From NCBI GenBank assembly GCA_016215025.1, contig JACRMI010000072.1, positions 1-64,000 on the forward strand: a stretch of DNA of 64,000 nucleotides, given 5' to 3'. Origin of the DNA: Chloroflexota bacterium. Its GTDB lineage: Bacteria > Chloroflexota > Anaerolineae > UBA4142. A program made the position numbers and the translations under genes. The first letter of the stretch is position 1; every line of letters starts with the position of its first letter. Below, piece by piece: positions 26,483 through 36,169 of the stretch. The notes under the pieces are model-generated. The model searched no databases. It saw nothing but the letters and a program-made list of their open reading frames with translations, and was not told where the DNA came from.

Positions 26483-28121
26483 AAATCTGAAGAGAACATC
26501 AAAGATCCGCTTTCTCATAGCTGTGTGCACCATCGTATTTTCTGCGGTCTATTTTACTGGCTGTTCCCAGGAAACATCAACGCCAACCGAATCGCCAATT
26601 CAAATATTAGCAACGGTAGAACGCCCTACCACTACGGTAACAGTAGCAATCTCAATGGCACCATCTACAAGAGCTGCCTCAGCCACTGTTCAGGCAGCCA
26701 CTACTGTACCATTACCTTCACACACGCCCATCTTAACTCCGGCCAGAGTTTCCACAGTCGACGGCGTTTCAGTCCCAACCCAGACGTTGACAGTTACTCC
26801 ACCTGCGCTCGTTAGCAAATCAAGAGGCTATCTGACTACGCCAGGGGAATTATCTATCATCAAGGCAAAAGCCGACCAAGGAATAGAGCCGTACAAGAGT
26901 TCCGTCGAACGTGTTCTCGTGCGGGCGAACAAGAGTTGGAACTATAGCCTGCAACCAGTGCCCAGCTGTCCGAGCGCCGACGAGCCTGCCTGGAACGATA
27001 ATGATGAAGGCACGCCGATTATTTACGCCAAGGCTCTGGCTTTTCACTTGACTAACAATGCTCAGTATGCGGACGAGGTACGACAGATCCTCCAGCGAAT
27101 CATGACGGAAGTCGGATCCATTACAACCGGAGACCAACAGTGTCGACTGAACTTTAGTTGGGGAACTCCGGAACTAGTCGCCTCTGCCGATCTCATCGAA
27201 GACTATTGGAGTGGTCAGACCTGTACCGGTCCCATCAGCACACTTTATACGGAAACGACCATAGGCTTGGGCAAGTGCAAAAGTCTTTTCCAGAACTGGC
27301 TGGTCAAAAATCCCTACTATATCGTATCCTATAGTGCTGCGAACGCTACTAGCAACTGGGGCGCTTCGGCGACCAACACGACCGCCTACATTGCTGATTA
27401 TCTCTGGGACAGACCGGAAGTTCGGCTGATCCATCGTAATCCCCCGCAAATAAATGGCGGGAAGGATCTCACCCTGACGCCCGCCGAAGCGTATCGCTAT
27501 GCTAATAAGCTAGCCATTGACCGCATGAACGGATACCGGGTTGACTATCATAGTAGCACGTCCTGTGATGTGTTGGGTGGCTCACAACAGAGTAAGGATT
27601 GGGCACCAATCAAATCACAGATTAACGAGAACGGTATTATCCCTGAGGACGCTCGGCGGGAGGAATTCTGTAACATTCCTCGCTACAATGGTCAATACGA
27701 AAACTATCCGCAGCTTCATATCGGCAACAATGTCCAACAATGTGAACTCATGCTCCGGCGCGGCGATCGTTCCTGCTTCGATAACCTTGACAATACAGAT
27801 GTCCCCAATTTTGCGTATGTCGATCGCTATGGAGCATCGCGAGTGACTCACCTCTATCCGGGCAGGGGCTCTATCGAACGAGCGATTAAAGCCATTATCG
27901 TCGATTCGCAGACCCAATGGAAACATGATTCAGGATTGGCAGTAGCCTATCGATACTATTTCAACTCTCACACTTTGCCAGGATTTGAAAGTTGGATTGG
28001 GCAACTCAACAGCGCGGCTTCTTGCGAACAAGATATCTGTTTCGGCATGCTAACTCACGGCTTTGCGTCTGGCGAACAGCCCGGCTTGCCTCCCATGGTT
28101 GCCGCGCCGGGCGAGCGATGA
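26475..28121 (+). CDS. alginate-lyase-like lipoprotein
   Basis: 548 residues. ATG 26475 overlaps the epimerase stop by eight bases. Lipobox AVYFTGCSQE at residues 27-36, then a Thr/Pro/Ser-rich linker to about 140. An alpha/alpha-toroid domain follows: GYLTTPGELSIIKAKADQG, IIYAKALAFHLTNN, CRLNFSWGTPELVASADLIE, SNWGASATNTTAYIADYLWD and HIGNN. The layout resembles alginate lyase (PF05426) proteins and the secreted protein at 9323-10465. It lies inside the polysaccharide operon after a uronate epimerase, so it may trim or release the polymer, as AlgL does in alginate clusters. Substrate unproven. Confidence 0.78.
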   Translation: MNRNLKRTSKIRFLIAVCTIVFSAVYFTGCSQETSTPTESPIQILATVERPTTTVTVAISMAPSTRAASATVQAATTVPLPSHTPILTPARVSTVDGVSVPTQTLTVTPPALVSKSRGYLTTPGELSIIKAKADQGIEPYKSSVERVLVRANKSWNYSLQPVPSCPSADEPAWNDNDEGTPIIYAKALAFHLTNNAQYADEVRQILQRIMTEVGSITTGDQQCRLNFSWGTPELVASADLIEDYWSGQTCTGPISTLYTETTIGLGKCKSLFQNWLVKNPYYIVSYSAANATSNWGASATNTTAYIADYLWDRPEVRLIHRNPPQINGGKDLTLTPAEAYRYANKLAIDRMNGYRVDYHSSTSCDVLGGSQQSKDWAPIKSQINENGIIPEDARREEFCNIPRYNGQYENYPQLHIGNNVQQCELMLRRGDRSCFDNLDNTDVPNFAYVDRYGASRVTHLYPGRGSIERAIKAIIVDSQTQWKHDSGLAVAYRYYFNSHTLPGFESWIGQLNSAASCEQDICFGMLTHGFASGEQPGLPPMVAAPGER

Positions 28122-28125
28122 TGTC

Positions 28126-29733
28126 ATGACCAACAACTCGCGATCCGTATTTCCAAAAGACAGCTCTGCCTTGGTACTCACCGTTGCAATCAGAAATTCA
28201 TTACACACGAGACAATTCAGAGATTTACTGCTGGTGGTTACCACGATGCTCAGCGCAGGGATTGTCGGTTTGGTGGCAGAACGACAGCCCTTCGCTGCCC
28301 TTGCCGCGGTACTCGTTGCGCCTTTGTTATTCGCCGTTATCCTTCACTCCGCGGAACTCGCCACTTTGGCAGTCGTAGGCATACTTTACTCCAACGCCGC
28401 TGTCGTTGCTGTCCAATTTCACAATGTCCCATATGTGCTGGGGACTTCGGTTCCGGTTCTGCTTGTCATCCCTCTCGCCAGCTATCTTGTTTTGCGGCGA
28501 GAGAAAATAATTATCAATGATGTTCTACGTTTGCTTGTGCTTTTTCTTGTCGTTCAGCTAGCCGGGGTCCTTTTTTCAGGCAATATCAATGTGTCTGCCA
28601 ATACCTTGTTCAATTTTGTGATCGAGGGACTGGGAATCTATTTCCTGATCACGAACGTGGTTCGAACACCACAAATGTTGCGTCGGGTCGTGTGGATTTT
28701 GGTCATTACTGGCGCCCTGTTGGGCGGGCTGTCGCTCTACCAGCAGATCACTCACACCTACGGCAATAACTACTGGGGTTTTGCGCAGATGAGCAGCGGC
28801 ATGTTTGGCACGGGCGTTGAGAACCTCCAAGGTGAGGTGTTGCAGCGGCGCTTGGCGGGTCCAATTGGCGAGCAGAACCGTTATGCCCAGATGATGCTAA
28901 TGCTCGTGCCGCTTGGGCTATTCCGGTTGTTCGGGGAGCGCAACCATTTATGGCGTGGGGTTGCCTTGCTCGCCACGATCCTCATTTCCACTGGCGTCGC
29001 ACTCACATTTTCCCGCGGTGCTGCGATCGGATTAATTCTCATGCTCGCGATCATGGCTTTTATGCGGTACATTAAACCCTTTCAGATTGTGCTTTTGCTG
29101 TTGGCGGTGGCAATCGTTCTCGCGTTGGTGCCCCAGTATGCCACGCGTCTCTCTTCGCTGGAGACGCTCGCAGGTTTTGCGGATCAAGATTCAGGCGGGC
29201 TGGCAAGTTCGGATGGCTCGACGCAGAGTCGCGTTACAGAGATGCTGGCGGCGGGATTAGTGTTCGTCGATTATCCGCTGATCGGCGTCGGTCCTGGTAT
29301 GTTCAGGTATTACTACCAGGACTATGCCCGAATCGTGGGCTTGCGCGTGCTCGCGTCAGACCGGCAGGCGCACTCGCTTTACTTTGGATTGGCAGCGGAG
29401 AACGGCATACTCGGGTTGACAACATTCTTGGCGATCGTGTTTGTGACCTTGCTAAATTTAGCGCGCACACGCAAAACTTGGATGAAGAGTCGTCCCGATC
29501 TTGCGCTTATGGCAACGGGATTCATGCTGGCGCTGGTCTCCTATATGATAACCGGTATCTTCCTCCACTTTGCGTATATCCGCTTCTTTTTTCTTGTCCT
29601 GGCGCTTGCCGGCGCGGCGACCCATGTAGCCGACACGCAGCTTTCGACACAGGCATCCGCTTCCAGCGGTTCGTCAATCGCGCACGCGGATATGGAAAGG
29701 AGCACCCAAAATGCCAGGAGAGTTTCCGTTTGA
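28126..29733 (+). CDS. O-antigen ligase/polymerase-like membrane protein (Wzy/WaaL)
   Basis: 535 residues, about 11-12 hydrophobic helices. It carries the O-antigen ligase (PF04932) pattern: VALTFSRGAAIGLILML followed by a long external loop and SDRQAHSLYFGLAAENGILG near the C-terminus, with the conserved His. ATG 28126 is four bases after the lyase stop. An earlier frame start at 28063 overlaps that gene. It polymerises or ligates the lipid-linked units flipped by the Wzx-like protein at 29884. Confidence 0.9.
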   Translation: MTNNSRSVFPKDSSALVLTVAIRNSLHTRQFRDLLLVVTTMLSAGIVGLVAERQPFAALAAVLVAPLLFAVILHSAELATLAVVGILYSNAAVVAVQFHNVPYVLGTSVPVLLVIPLASYLVLRREKIIINDVLRLLVLFLVVQLAGVLFSGNINVSANTLFNFVIEGLGIYFLITNVVRTPQMLRRVVWILVITGALLGGLSLYQQITHTYGNNYWGFAQMSSGMFGTGVENLQGEVLQRRLAGPIGEQNRYAQMMLMLVPLGLFRLFGERNHLWRGVALLATILISTGVALTFSRGAAIGLILMLAIMAFMRYIKPFQIVLLLLAVAIVLALVPQYATRLSSLETLAGFADQDSGGLASSDGSTQSRVTEMLAAGLVFVDYPLIGVGPGMFRYYYQDYARIVGLRVLASDRQAHSLYFGLAAENGILGLTTFLAIVFVTLLNLARTRKTWMKSRPDLALMATGFMLALVSYMITGIFLHFAYIRFFFLVLALAGAATHVADTQLSTQASASSGSSIAHADMERSTQNARRVSV

Positions 29734-29872
29734 CCCAATGAACGGTTTGTTGGAAGCCTTCTTCACGTTTGTCTTCCAGTTTGTGGCAGGTTGGCTGATC
29801 ATTGCCGTGATGGCATTTGCGATTCAAGCGGCAAGAGACTTGATCCATGTCGCTCACGGCAACCGACGATAG
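29711..29872 (+). CDS. 53-residue membrane protein
   Basis: ATG 29711 is preceded by aaaggag (29696-29702) at ideal spacing. It reads MPGEFPFDPMNGLLEAF, then a hydrophobic helix (about residues 18-42, FVFQFVAGWLIIAVMAFAIQ) and the basic end AHGNRR, stop 29870-29872. It overlaps the end of the ligase gene by 23 bases and fills the gap to the flippase start exactly. No family recognised. It is likely an accessory subunit of the Wzy or Wzx protein on either side. Confidence 0.7.
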   Translation: MPGEFPFDPMNGLLEAFFTFVFQFVAGWLIIAVMAFAIQAARDLIHVAHGNRR

Positions 29873-29883
29873 GCAGTGACTCG

Positions 29884-31440
29884 ATGGACATCACACCGGC
29901 GGCGTTAGTTGATACGGTACCTCGTACCAAACACGCCGGAACCAGAAAACAAATTCGCGGCTCCAGCCTTTTGCTCGTAGGGCGGGTTCTCTCCATGGCG
30001 GTGAACTTGGGCGTTCAGGTCTTGATCGTCAACCACCTGTCCAAGACCGATTATGGTGCCTTTGCCTACGCACTCTCGATGGTTGCGCTGGGCGAGACCA
30101 TCGTGACCTTTGGTTTAGATCGTGCCATCACACGCTTTGTACCGATCTTCGACGAGCAGCGCGACTATGACAAGTTGTTCGGCACACTCCTTATGGTGTT
30201 AAGCATTGTATTGTCACTGGGGATCGCCACCATTTTGCTGGTCTATGTCTTCCAGGGATTGATCGTCGAGAGAGTGATTGACGATCAACTCGCGGCGACA
30301 TTGCTATTGATCTTGATTGCCCTTGCGCCAGTTCAGGCACTGGACACCTTGCTCACCGGTATGTTCGCCGTCTTTGCCAGTCCATTCGCGATCTTTTTCC
30401 GCAGGTATCTGTTGGCGCCCGGGCTCAAACTAGGCATTGTCGTCTTGCTCATCCTGGGACATAAAGACGTATTCTTTCTCGCAGCGGGCTATCTAGTCGC
30501 CAGCATCCTGGGCGTAGCGACTTATCTAGTGATCCTGTTTCGTGTCCTGCGCGATCAAGGTTTGTTCCGGCGCTTTGATCCGCGGACGATCAGGGTGCCC
30601 GCGCGGGACATCCTGGCTTTCACTGTCCCATTGCTCAGTTCGGATCTGATGTACGCCGTGATGAACGCGGTCGCCGTTCTGATGCTGGGCTATTTCCAGA
30701 GCGCCAGCGACGTGGCTGCCTTGCGAGCCGTCCAGCCGGCTGCCAAGTTAAACGAGTTCGTGCTTGCAAGTTTCGGACTGCTCTTTACTACTTCTGCGGC
30801 GCGTCTGTTCGCGCGCAACGATCGGGAGGAAATTAATAACCTCTACTGGCAGAACGCGATCTGGATTGCGGTTGTGTCTTTCCCGATCTTTGCGCTGAGC
30901 TTTTCGCTCGCGCAGCCTCTCACGCTCGCGGTTTACGGCGAGCGTTACGCGGATTCGGCGACGATTTTAGCATTGCTGTCTATCGGGTACTACTTTAGTG
31001 CCGCGCTCGGTCAGAACGGGCTAACGCTCAAGGTCTATGGCAAGGTGCGCTATGTTGTTGCCGTCAACATTCTCGCGGTGTTGGTCAACCTTGGCATTAA
31101 CTTGTTGCTCATTCCGCGTTACGGTGCGCTGGGCGCGGCGATTGGCACGAGCGGCACGCTGATCGCCCACAATATTTTCAAACAAGTGGGACTGCGGCTC
31201 GGCACTGGCATCAGTCTTTTCGAGTCGCGCTATCTCAAGGTCTACCTCATCATCGCACTGAGCGCGCTGGGACTGCTGCTGGTTCAGCTCATGACGTCCT
31301 TACCATTCTTTGTCAGTTTCGTCCTCGCGGCGATAGCCTCTGTGTTAGTGCTCTGGCTCAGCCGCAAATCGCTTAATGTTGGGCAAGTATTTCCAGAGTT
31401 ACTGCGTTTCCCAATGCTGCGACGTGTCTTTGGGGAATAA
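29884..31440 (+). CDS. polysaccharide flippase (Wzx/MATE-like)
   Basis: 518 residues, about 12-14 hydrophobic helices. The polysaccharide-biosynthesis-protein pattern is clear: IRGSSLLLVGRVLSMAVNLG, HLSKTDYGAFAYALSMVALG and GLDRAITRFVPIF at the N-terminus, and IPRYGALGAAIGTSGTLIAH near the C-terminus. It flips undecaprenyl-linked repeat units across the membrane. ATG 29884 is chosen; the frame open from 29791 overlaps the 53-residue gene. Shine-Dalgarno is weak (ggcagtgactcg). Confidence 0.92.
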   Translation: MDITPAALVDTVPRTKHAGTRKQIRGSSLLLVGRVLSMAVNLGVQVLIVNHLSKTDYGAFAYALSMVALGETIVTFGLDRAITRFVPIFDEQRDYDKLFGTLLMVLSIVLSLGIATILLVYVFQGLIVERVIDDQLAATLLLILIALAPVQALDTLLTGMFAVFASPFAIFFRRYLLAPGLKLGIVVLLILGHKDVFFLAAGYLVASILGVATYLVILFRVLRDQGLFRRFDPRTIRVPARDILAFTVPLLSSDLMYAVMNAVAVLMLGYFQSASDVAALRAVQPAAKLNEFVLASFGLLFTTSAARLFARNDREEINNLYWQNAIWIAVVSFPIFALSFSLAQPLTLAVYGERYADSATILALLSIGYYFSAALGQNGLTLKVYGKVRYVVAVNILAVLVNLGINLLLIPRYGALGAAIGTSGTLIAHNIFKQVGLRLGTGISLFESRYLKVYLIIALSALGLLLVQLMTSLPFFVSFVLAAIASVLVLWLSRKSLNVGQVFPELLRFPMLRRVFGE

Positions 31441-31454
31441 AGGATAGGAATTCG

Positions 31455-33182
31455 ATGCTCGAGACCACAATGGCAACCAACTTCGTGGCTGGCAGTAATC
31501 TCAAAGGGTGCGCCGCGGGAGCCAACTGGACCTTCCTATTGCCCCGCCTCGAGCTTGAGCAGATTGTTTGTATCGGTGCGCTCCCACTGACATCCTTGCC
31601 CACGCTGTCACGCCTCGGTCAGCAGGTGTGGATCGTTTCTAGCAGCGCGCAGCAGGTGCGTCACATCGCCGAGGCTTCAAGTCGAATTCGACTGAGGAAC
31701 TTGCAATTGATTTTTGCAGACAACCCCGCCGAATTACCTTTTGCAAGCCAGACCAGTGATGTGGTCGTTATCGGTGGAAGGAGCGGGCTGCGGCGACTCC
31801 AGCGCGATCACGCGCTGCTAACCGAAATTCGGCGCGTCCTTAAACCGGAGGGCTGGGTGTATCTGGAATTCGGTGGACTGCTTGAAGCGTTGTTCGATCG
31901 GAGGGACATGGAAAATCTCAGCGAAGAGTTCGGCGGAGCACAACTCTTCTGGCTGACACCTTCTCAGGGTGAGATGCAGACCGCAGTACCTCTCCGTGAT
32001 CGGGCGATGAGAGATTATTTTCTCAACCATCGGCTCTATGGCCCCTCTATCGAATTGCGCGGTTGGGGACACGCCGAACATCTGCTTAACAAGAATCGTT
32101 TCGTCGCTCGGCTCACGCATCGCCGTGGGGCACTCGCCGGTTGTGGCGCATCGAATGGCGGCGATCAACTGCCCGCGTACCTGCAATCCATCCTGCGCGA
32201 GGCGGGATTCGAAAGCAGCAACTATCGGTGGGGGCTGTCCGCGCCCGGCGATTATAACTCGCGTAAAGTTTTGTTTTTTCTCTTCGACCGCGCGAGCGGC
32301 ACACCGGAATTCATCGTCAAGATGACCCGTGATCCGGCGCTCAACTATCGTCTTGAAAACGAATGTCATGCGCTCATAGAGCTGCGCCAGAAAGAGATCG
32401 GGTGTCGGGAAACAATGCCGCAGATAGCATTTCATGGCAACCATGCGAGTCTGGCAATTGTTGGCGAAACCTTCATCGAGGGCGTCCCATTCAGAGCGCG
32501 CACACGGGCGACCTCGGATGGCCCCTATGTTCGCGCGGCAATCACTTGTCTCACCGATCTTGGCGCACAAACAGCCGATCATTCTGCTGCAACGCCGTTG
32601 CAGGCGGCGGCGTGTCTGAAAATTCTATTTGACCGGTTTAGAGAATTCTACAGCCTGACACCGGAGCACGATCAATTCTTGACGGACCAGATTGCGGCTA
32701 TCGCCTCTAGTTCTGATCCCTTTCCGGTCGTGTTCCAGCACGGCGATCCCGGAACTTGGAATGTTTTGGTTACGCCAGCCGGAGGCATTGCCTTTCTCGA
32801 TTGGGAGGCTGCCGAAAGCAAGGGCATGCCGCTCTGGGACCTTTTTTACTTTTTGCGCTCCTACAGCGTTTGGGTTGCGCGTGCGCATGGCACACGCGAT
32901 CGGTTGAAGGGTTTGGCGCAACAGTTCCTGGCAGAGTCTTCACTCAGCGCGCTCGTGGTCGAATCCGTCGAACGCTACTGTGTAGAAGTCGGCGTGCCCA
33001 GACACTTGGTCGAACCCCTCTTTTACACTTGCTGGATGCACCGGGCGCTCAAGGAGTCTACCAGGCTCCCGCCCGCCGAGTTAGAGAATGGGAGCTACGT
33101 GAGGTTCCTGCGGTTGTGCATTGCGCAGCGGGATGCCCCGACGCTCAAACAAATCTTTCAGAGGTCAAGCGATGTCAGTTGA
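31455..33182 (+). CDS. methyltransferase-like / APH phosphotransferase fusion, copy 1
   Basis: 575 residues. Residues 1-200 look like a degenerate class I SAM methyltransferase (VVVIGGRSGLRRL, LLTEIRRVLKPEGWVYLEFG), without a clear GxGxG. Residues 265-540 are an aminoglycoside/choline-kinase fold: FIVKMTRDP (Lys), HGDPGTWNVLV (Brenner motif with catalytic Asp and Asn) and FLDWEAAESKGMPLWDLFYF (metal-binding Asp). It should transfer phosphate from ATP to a small hydroxyl compound, perhaps a sugar. A close paralogue at 57975 has HGN in place of HGD. It ends by overlapping the next methyltransferase start. Confidence 0.82.
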   Translation: MLETTMATNFVAGSNLKGCAAGANWTFLLPRLELEQIVCIGALPLTSLPTLSRLGQQVWIVSSSAQQVRHIAEASSRIRLRNLQLIFADNPAELPFASQTSDVVVIGGRSGLRRLQRDHALLTEIRRVLKPEGWVYLEFGGLLEALFDRRDMENLSEEFGGAQLFWLTPSQGEMQTAVPLRDRAMRDYFLNHRLYGPSIELRGWGHAEHLLNKNRFVARLTHRRGALAGCGASNGGDQLPAYLQSILREAGFESSNYRWGLSAPGDYNSRKVLFFLFDRASGTPEFIVKMTRDPALNYRLENECHALIELRQKEIGCRETMPQIAFHGNHASLAIVGETFIEGVPFRARTRATSDGPYVRAAITCLTDLGAQTADHSAATPLQAAACLKILFDRFREFYSLTPEHDQFLTDQIAAIASSSDPFPVVFQHGDPGTWNVLVTPAGGIAFLDWEAAESKGMPLWDLFYFLRSYSVWVARAHGTRDRLKGLAQQFLAESSLSALVVESVERYCVEVGVPRHLVEPLFYTCWMHRALKESTRLPPAELENGSYVRFLRLCIAQRDAPTLKQIFQRSSDVS

Positions 33183-33933
33183 AGATCGATATCGGATCGA
33201 GCGCGCCAAGTGGGATGCGCTGGCGTCAAAGGAATTGCCTGGGGTCAGTGTCCTCCCACCCACTGCCACCTTTTATACCTATGCGCGCAAGGTCAGCGTG
33301 ATGGCTGGGGTTAACGAGTTTCTCGGCGACCTGCAGGGCAAGCAGGTGCTGGAATGCGGCTGCGGGCTAGGCGAAATCTCCATCCTGCTGGCAAAGAGCG
33401 GCGCATACGTTACCGCCTTCGATCTTTCGCCTGTCAGCGTCGCGGTCGCGCGCCGGCGCGCAGTAATGAACATTGCGGATACCAAAATCAACTTGGCAGT
33501 GGCGGCTGGGGAGAGTATGCCATTCGCCGATGAGCGCTTCGACGTGATCTTCGGCAAGGGGATCCTGCACCATCTCGACGCCAACCTGGGCTGTAATGAT
33601 CTTTGCCGCGTGCTCAAGTCTGGGGGCAAAGCCGTGTTCGTCGAGCCGATGGGGATGAATCCGATTCTAAACTTTGTGCGCGCATACATTCCCTACCGCC
33701 ACAAGCACCCACGCGGCGCAGATCGACCCTTAAAGTATGATGACATTCATCGTTGGGGCAAGCCGTTCAAAGAGTTTCGTTACCAGGAGATCCAGTTGCT
33801 GAGCATGTTTGAGCGCGGCTTTGGCTTTAACAAGCGCTTTACAATCCTTCGCCGAGCCGACGCTGTTCTCCTCAAGCGCCTGCCGTTTCTCCGTCGCTAC
33901 TGCCGATATGTAGTCATGTTCATGGTCAAGTAG
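33172..33933 (+). CDS. class I SAM-dependent methyltransferase
   Basis: 253 residues from ATG 33172, with agagg upstream and an 11-base overlap with the fusion gene. Motif I is VLECGCGLGEISILLAKSG, motif post-I is VTAFDLSPVSV, then ERFDVIFGKGILHHLD and LCRVLKSGGKAVFVEPMG. This is the Methyltransf_11/25 type. The acceptor is unknown; O-methylation of a sugar or lipid carrier is likely in this setting. Last gene of the first polysaccharide run. Confidence 0.93.
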   Translation: MSVEDRYRIERAKWDALASKELPGVSVLPPTATFYTYARKVSVMAGVNEFLGDLQGKQVLECGCGLGEISILLAKSGAYVTAFDLSPVSVAVARRRAVMNIADTKINLAVAAGESMPFADERFDVIFGKGILHHLDANLGCNDLCRVLKSGGKAVFVEPMGMNPILNFVRAYIPYRHKHPRGADRPLKYDDIHRWGKPFKEFRYQEIQLLSMFERGFGFNKRFTILRRADAVLLKRLPFLRRYCRYVVMFMVK

Positions 33934-33981
33934 GAATGTCGTCCTGTCGCAACAGGGCTGCATGCACAGAAAGGAAATCCA

Positions 33982-36054
33982 TTGAAAAGTATAAAGTTTA
34001 TTACGCGCTGGGGACTCAAGGCTGCCGCGTTGGGCGTTTTGGTGACGATAATGCTGTTCGCACCCGGCTTGATCCAGCCGCTGTTAGCAGTTCCGGTGGA
34101 TGTGGGTTATCGCGATTTCTCCTACCCGAGCGGCACTGGCGGGAATTCGGAGGTAACCGGCGAGAAACCGGAGAGCAAGCTGTGGTGGAACGACGGTTTG
34201 TGGTGGGGCAGTTTGTGGAGCACGGCGGGAAATGCCTATCGCATCCACCGGCTAGACCTAGCAAGTCAGAGCTGGGTGGACACGGGAATGGCTCTGGATG
34301 ATCGGAAAAATAGCCGGGCAGATACACTGTGGGATGGGCAACATCTGTACGTGGTGTCGCACATCTTCTCGGGTACCGCGCTGCCTGCACCTGCCGGTCA
34401 GCGAGGACAGTTGTATCGCTACAGCTACAACGCCGCGACCAAGACATACAGCTTGGATGCAGGTTTTCCCATCGAAGTGACCGGAGGCAAGTCCGAGACG
34501 CTGGTCCTGGAAAAGGACTCGACTGGAACGCTATGGGTCACGTATGTCGAGAACCAACAAGTGATGGTCAATCATAGTCTCAATGGCAATGATCTGACCT
34601 GGGGCACTCCCTTTGTGCCGCCCGTCGCCGAGGCAACCGGACTGACGACCGACGACATTTCCTCGATCATTACCTATAACCAACACATCGGAGTGATGTG
34701 GAGCAATCAAAGCACGAAGAAAATGTACTTCGCAGTGCATCCGAGCGGCGCGCCCCACGATGTTTGGACGCGCGTCATTGCCTACTCCGTCTCCGCCGAC
34801 GATCACATCAACCTCAAGTCGCTGGATACGGATTCTTCCGGGAATGTCTTCGCCGTCGTCAAGACCTCAAAATCAGCCGCGCTCATTGTGCTGCTGGTGT
34901 GCAAAAACAATCTGAACCGGTGCAAGTCTGATTCGGATTGGACTCCCTACACGGTGTACGCGGGTAGCACTTTCAACCCAACCCGTCCTATTTTGTTGAT
35001 TGATACCAGCAATCGCAATCTCTACGTGTTCACCAGGAATGTTGATGCGAGCGCTAACTCGGCAATTTACTACAAGACCACACCCATGGACAACATCCAG
35101 TTTCCGACAGGGATCGGGATCCCATTCATCAAGAGTGCGACGGATGTGAAAATTAATGACCCGACTTCGACCAAGCAGAACCTGAACAGCGCAACTGGCT
35201 TGGTAGTTCTCGCCAGCGACCATAGCTCACGCTATTACCTCCACAACTTTATGAGTCTCGGTGCTGTACCGACCACTCCAACCAATACACCCACCCCGAC
35301 GGGTACTCCAACTAATACACGGACGCCGACAGCAACGCCGACGGCGACCGCTACGGCGACGCTTGGACCTAGCCCGACGCGAACCAATACACCCACTCCA
35401 ACCAATACGACGGTGCCGCCGACCGCCACCAACACACCCACGGCAACACCTGTGGGAACGACGCGGATCAAAAACATCACTTTAGAAAATGGGAGTCTGA
35501 CCGACCCGACCAGTGGCGTAGACAATATTTCCGGTGGTGTCGTGCTCGACAGTGCATCCTTGATCAAGGGTGTCTATTCGGCAGACATCCCCAGCATGGG
35601 TTCGGCGTACCTGAATGAAAACTTTACCGGGGTGGATGACATCTATGTCTCATTCTATCTGAAAGTCAATTCGCTGCCGACGGCGGATGCGCGCATCGTA
35701 CTGATCTCGAATGCGGGCACGACGGTCGGCAACCTATTGCTGCGGACGACCGGTGCGCTGCGACTGCGGAACGGCTCGACGACGATTGGGGTGGACACGG
35801 TACCGCTGACCGTAGGGACGCTCTACCGCGTGGGGATTCATCAGCGACGAGGCACGGGCGGGAACGCAATGCTCGAAGCCTATCTCGCCGTGGGCGATAA
35901 TCCGTATGGCGCGCCCTTTGCGTCTACTACGGTTGGAACGTGGACGACGCCAGCCGATCGGTTCCGGTTTGGGGCGACAACCTCAACTGTTCTCGACGCT
36001 ACGTTTGATGATATTCGACTCGACTCTGGCTCTATGCCCGGACCGAGCCAATAA
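33982..36054 (+). CDS. secreted beta-propeller-like protein with Thr/Pro linker
   Basis: 690 residues. The TTG start at 33982 is supported by aaagga eight bases upstream and by the signal peptide right after it (LKAAALGVLVTIMLFAPGL). Residues 40-430 look like a sialidase-type or six-bladed propeller (repeated WWNDG, LWDGQHLYVVSH, VTYVENQQV, IGVMWSNQSTKKMYFAV). A TPT/NTP-rich linker lies at about 430-490. A beta-sandwich domain ends the protein (YLNENFTGVDDIYVSFYLKV to FDDIRLDSG). Exported surface protein of unknown role. A terminator-like hairpin follows. Confidence 0.75.
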   Translation: MKSIKFITRWGLKAAALGVLVTIMLFAPGLIQPLLAVPVDVGYRDFSYPSGTGGNSEVTGEKPESKLWWNDGLWWGSLWSTAGNAYRIHRLDLASQSWVDTGMALDDRKNSRADTLWDGQHLYVVSHIFSGTALPAPAGQRGQLYRYSYNAATKTYSLDAGFPIEVTGGKSETLVLEKDSTGTLWVTYVENQQVMVNHSLNGNDLTWGTPFVPPVAEATGLTTDDISSIITYNQHIGVMWSNQSTKKMYFAVHPSGAPHDVWTRVIAYSVSADDHINLKSLDTDSSGNVFAVVKTSKSAALIVLLVCKNNLNRCKSDSDWTPYTVYAGSTFNPTRPILLIDTSNRNLYVFTRNVDASANSAIYYKTTPMDNIQFPTGIGIPFIKSATDVKINDPTSTKQNLNSATGLVVLASDHSSRYYLHNFMSLGAVPTTPTNTPTPTGTPTNTRTPTATPTATATATLGPSPTRTNTPTPTNTTVPPTATNTPTATPVGTTRIKNITLENGSLTDPTSGVDNISGGVVLDSASLIKGVYSADIPSMGSAYLNENFTGVDDIYVSFYLKVNSLPTADARIVLISNAGTTVGNLLLRTTGALRLRNGSTTIGVDTVPLTVGTLYRVGIHQRRGTGGNAMLEAYLAVGDNPYGAPFASTTVGTWTTPADRFRFGATTSTVLDATFDDIRLDSGSMPGPSQ

Positions 36055-36092
36055 ATCCAATGACGAAAGGATTCTACTTTTGGAAATATCAG

Positions 36093-36117
36093 GTTTCTCC
36101 CCTTCGGAGAAACTTTG
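36093..36117 (+). terminator. hairpin after the propeller-protein gene
   Basis: gtttctcc and ggagaaac pair around ccttc (36093-36113) and are followed by ttt. The stem is strong but the T tract is short. Confidence 0.55.
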
Positions 36118-36169
36118 TATTTACCGAGCGTATTTGGCGAACATATTGATGAGAAAGGAGATTTTTGCC

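Noticed and set aside
30000..34000. Possible genomic island borders (tRNA or att sites) around the polysaccharide cluster
   Set aside because: No tRNA gene, integrase or flanking direct repeat was found, and base composition looks even.
35235..35567. Minus-strand frame rich in Val and Gly
   Set aside because: It is the antisense of the Thr/Pro-rich linker of the 33982 gene.
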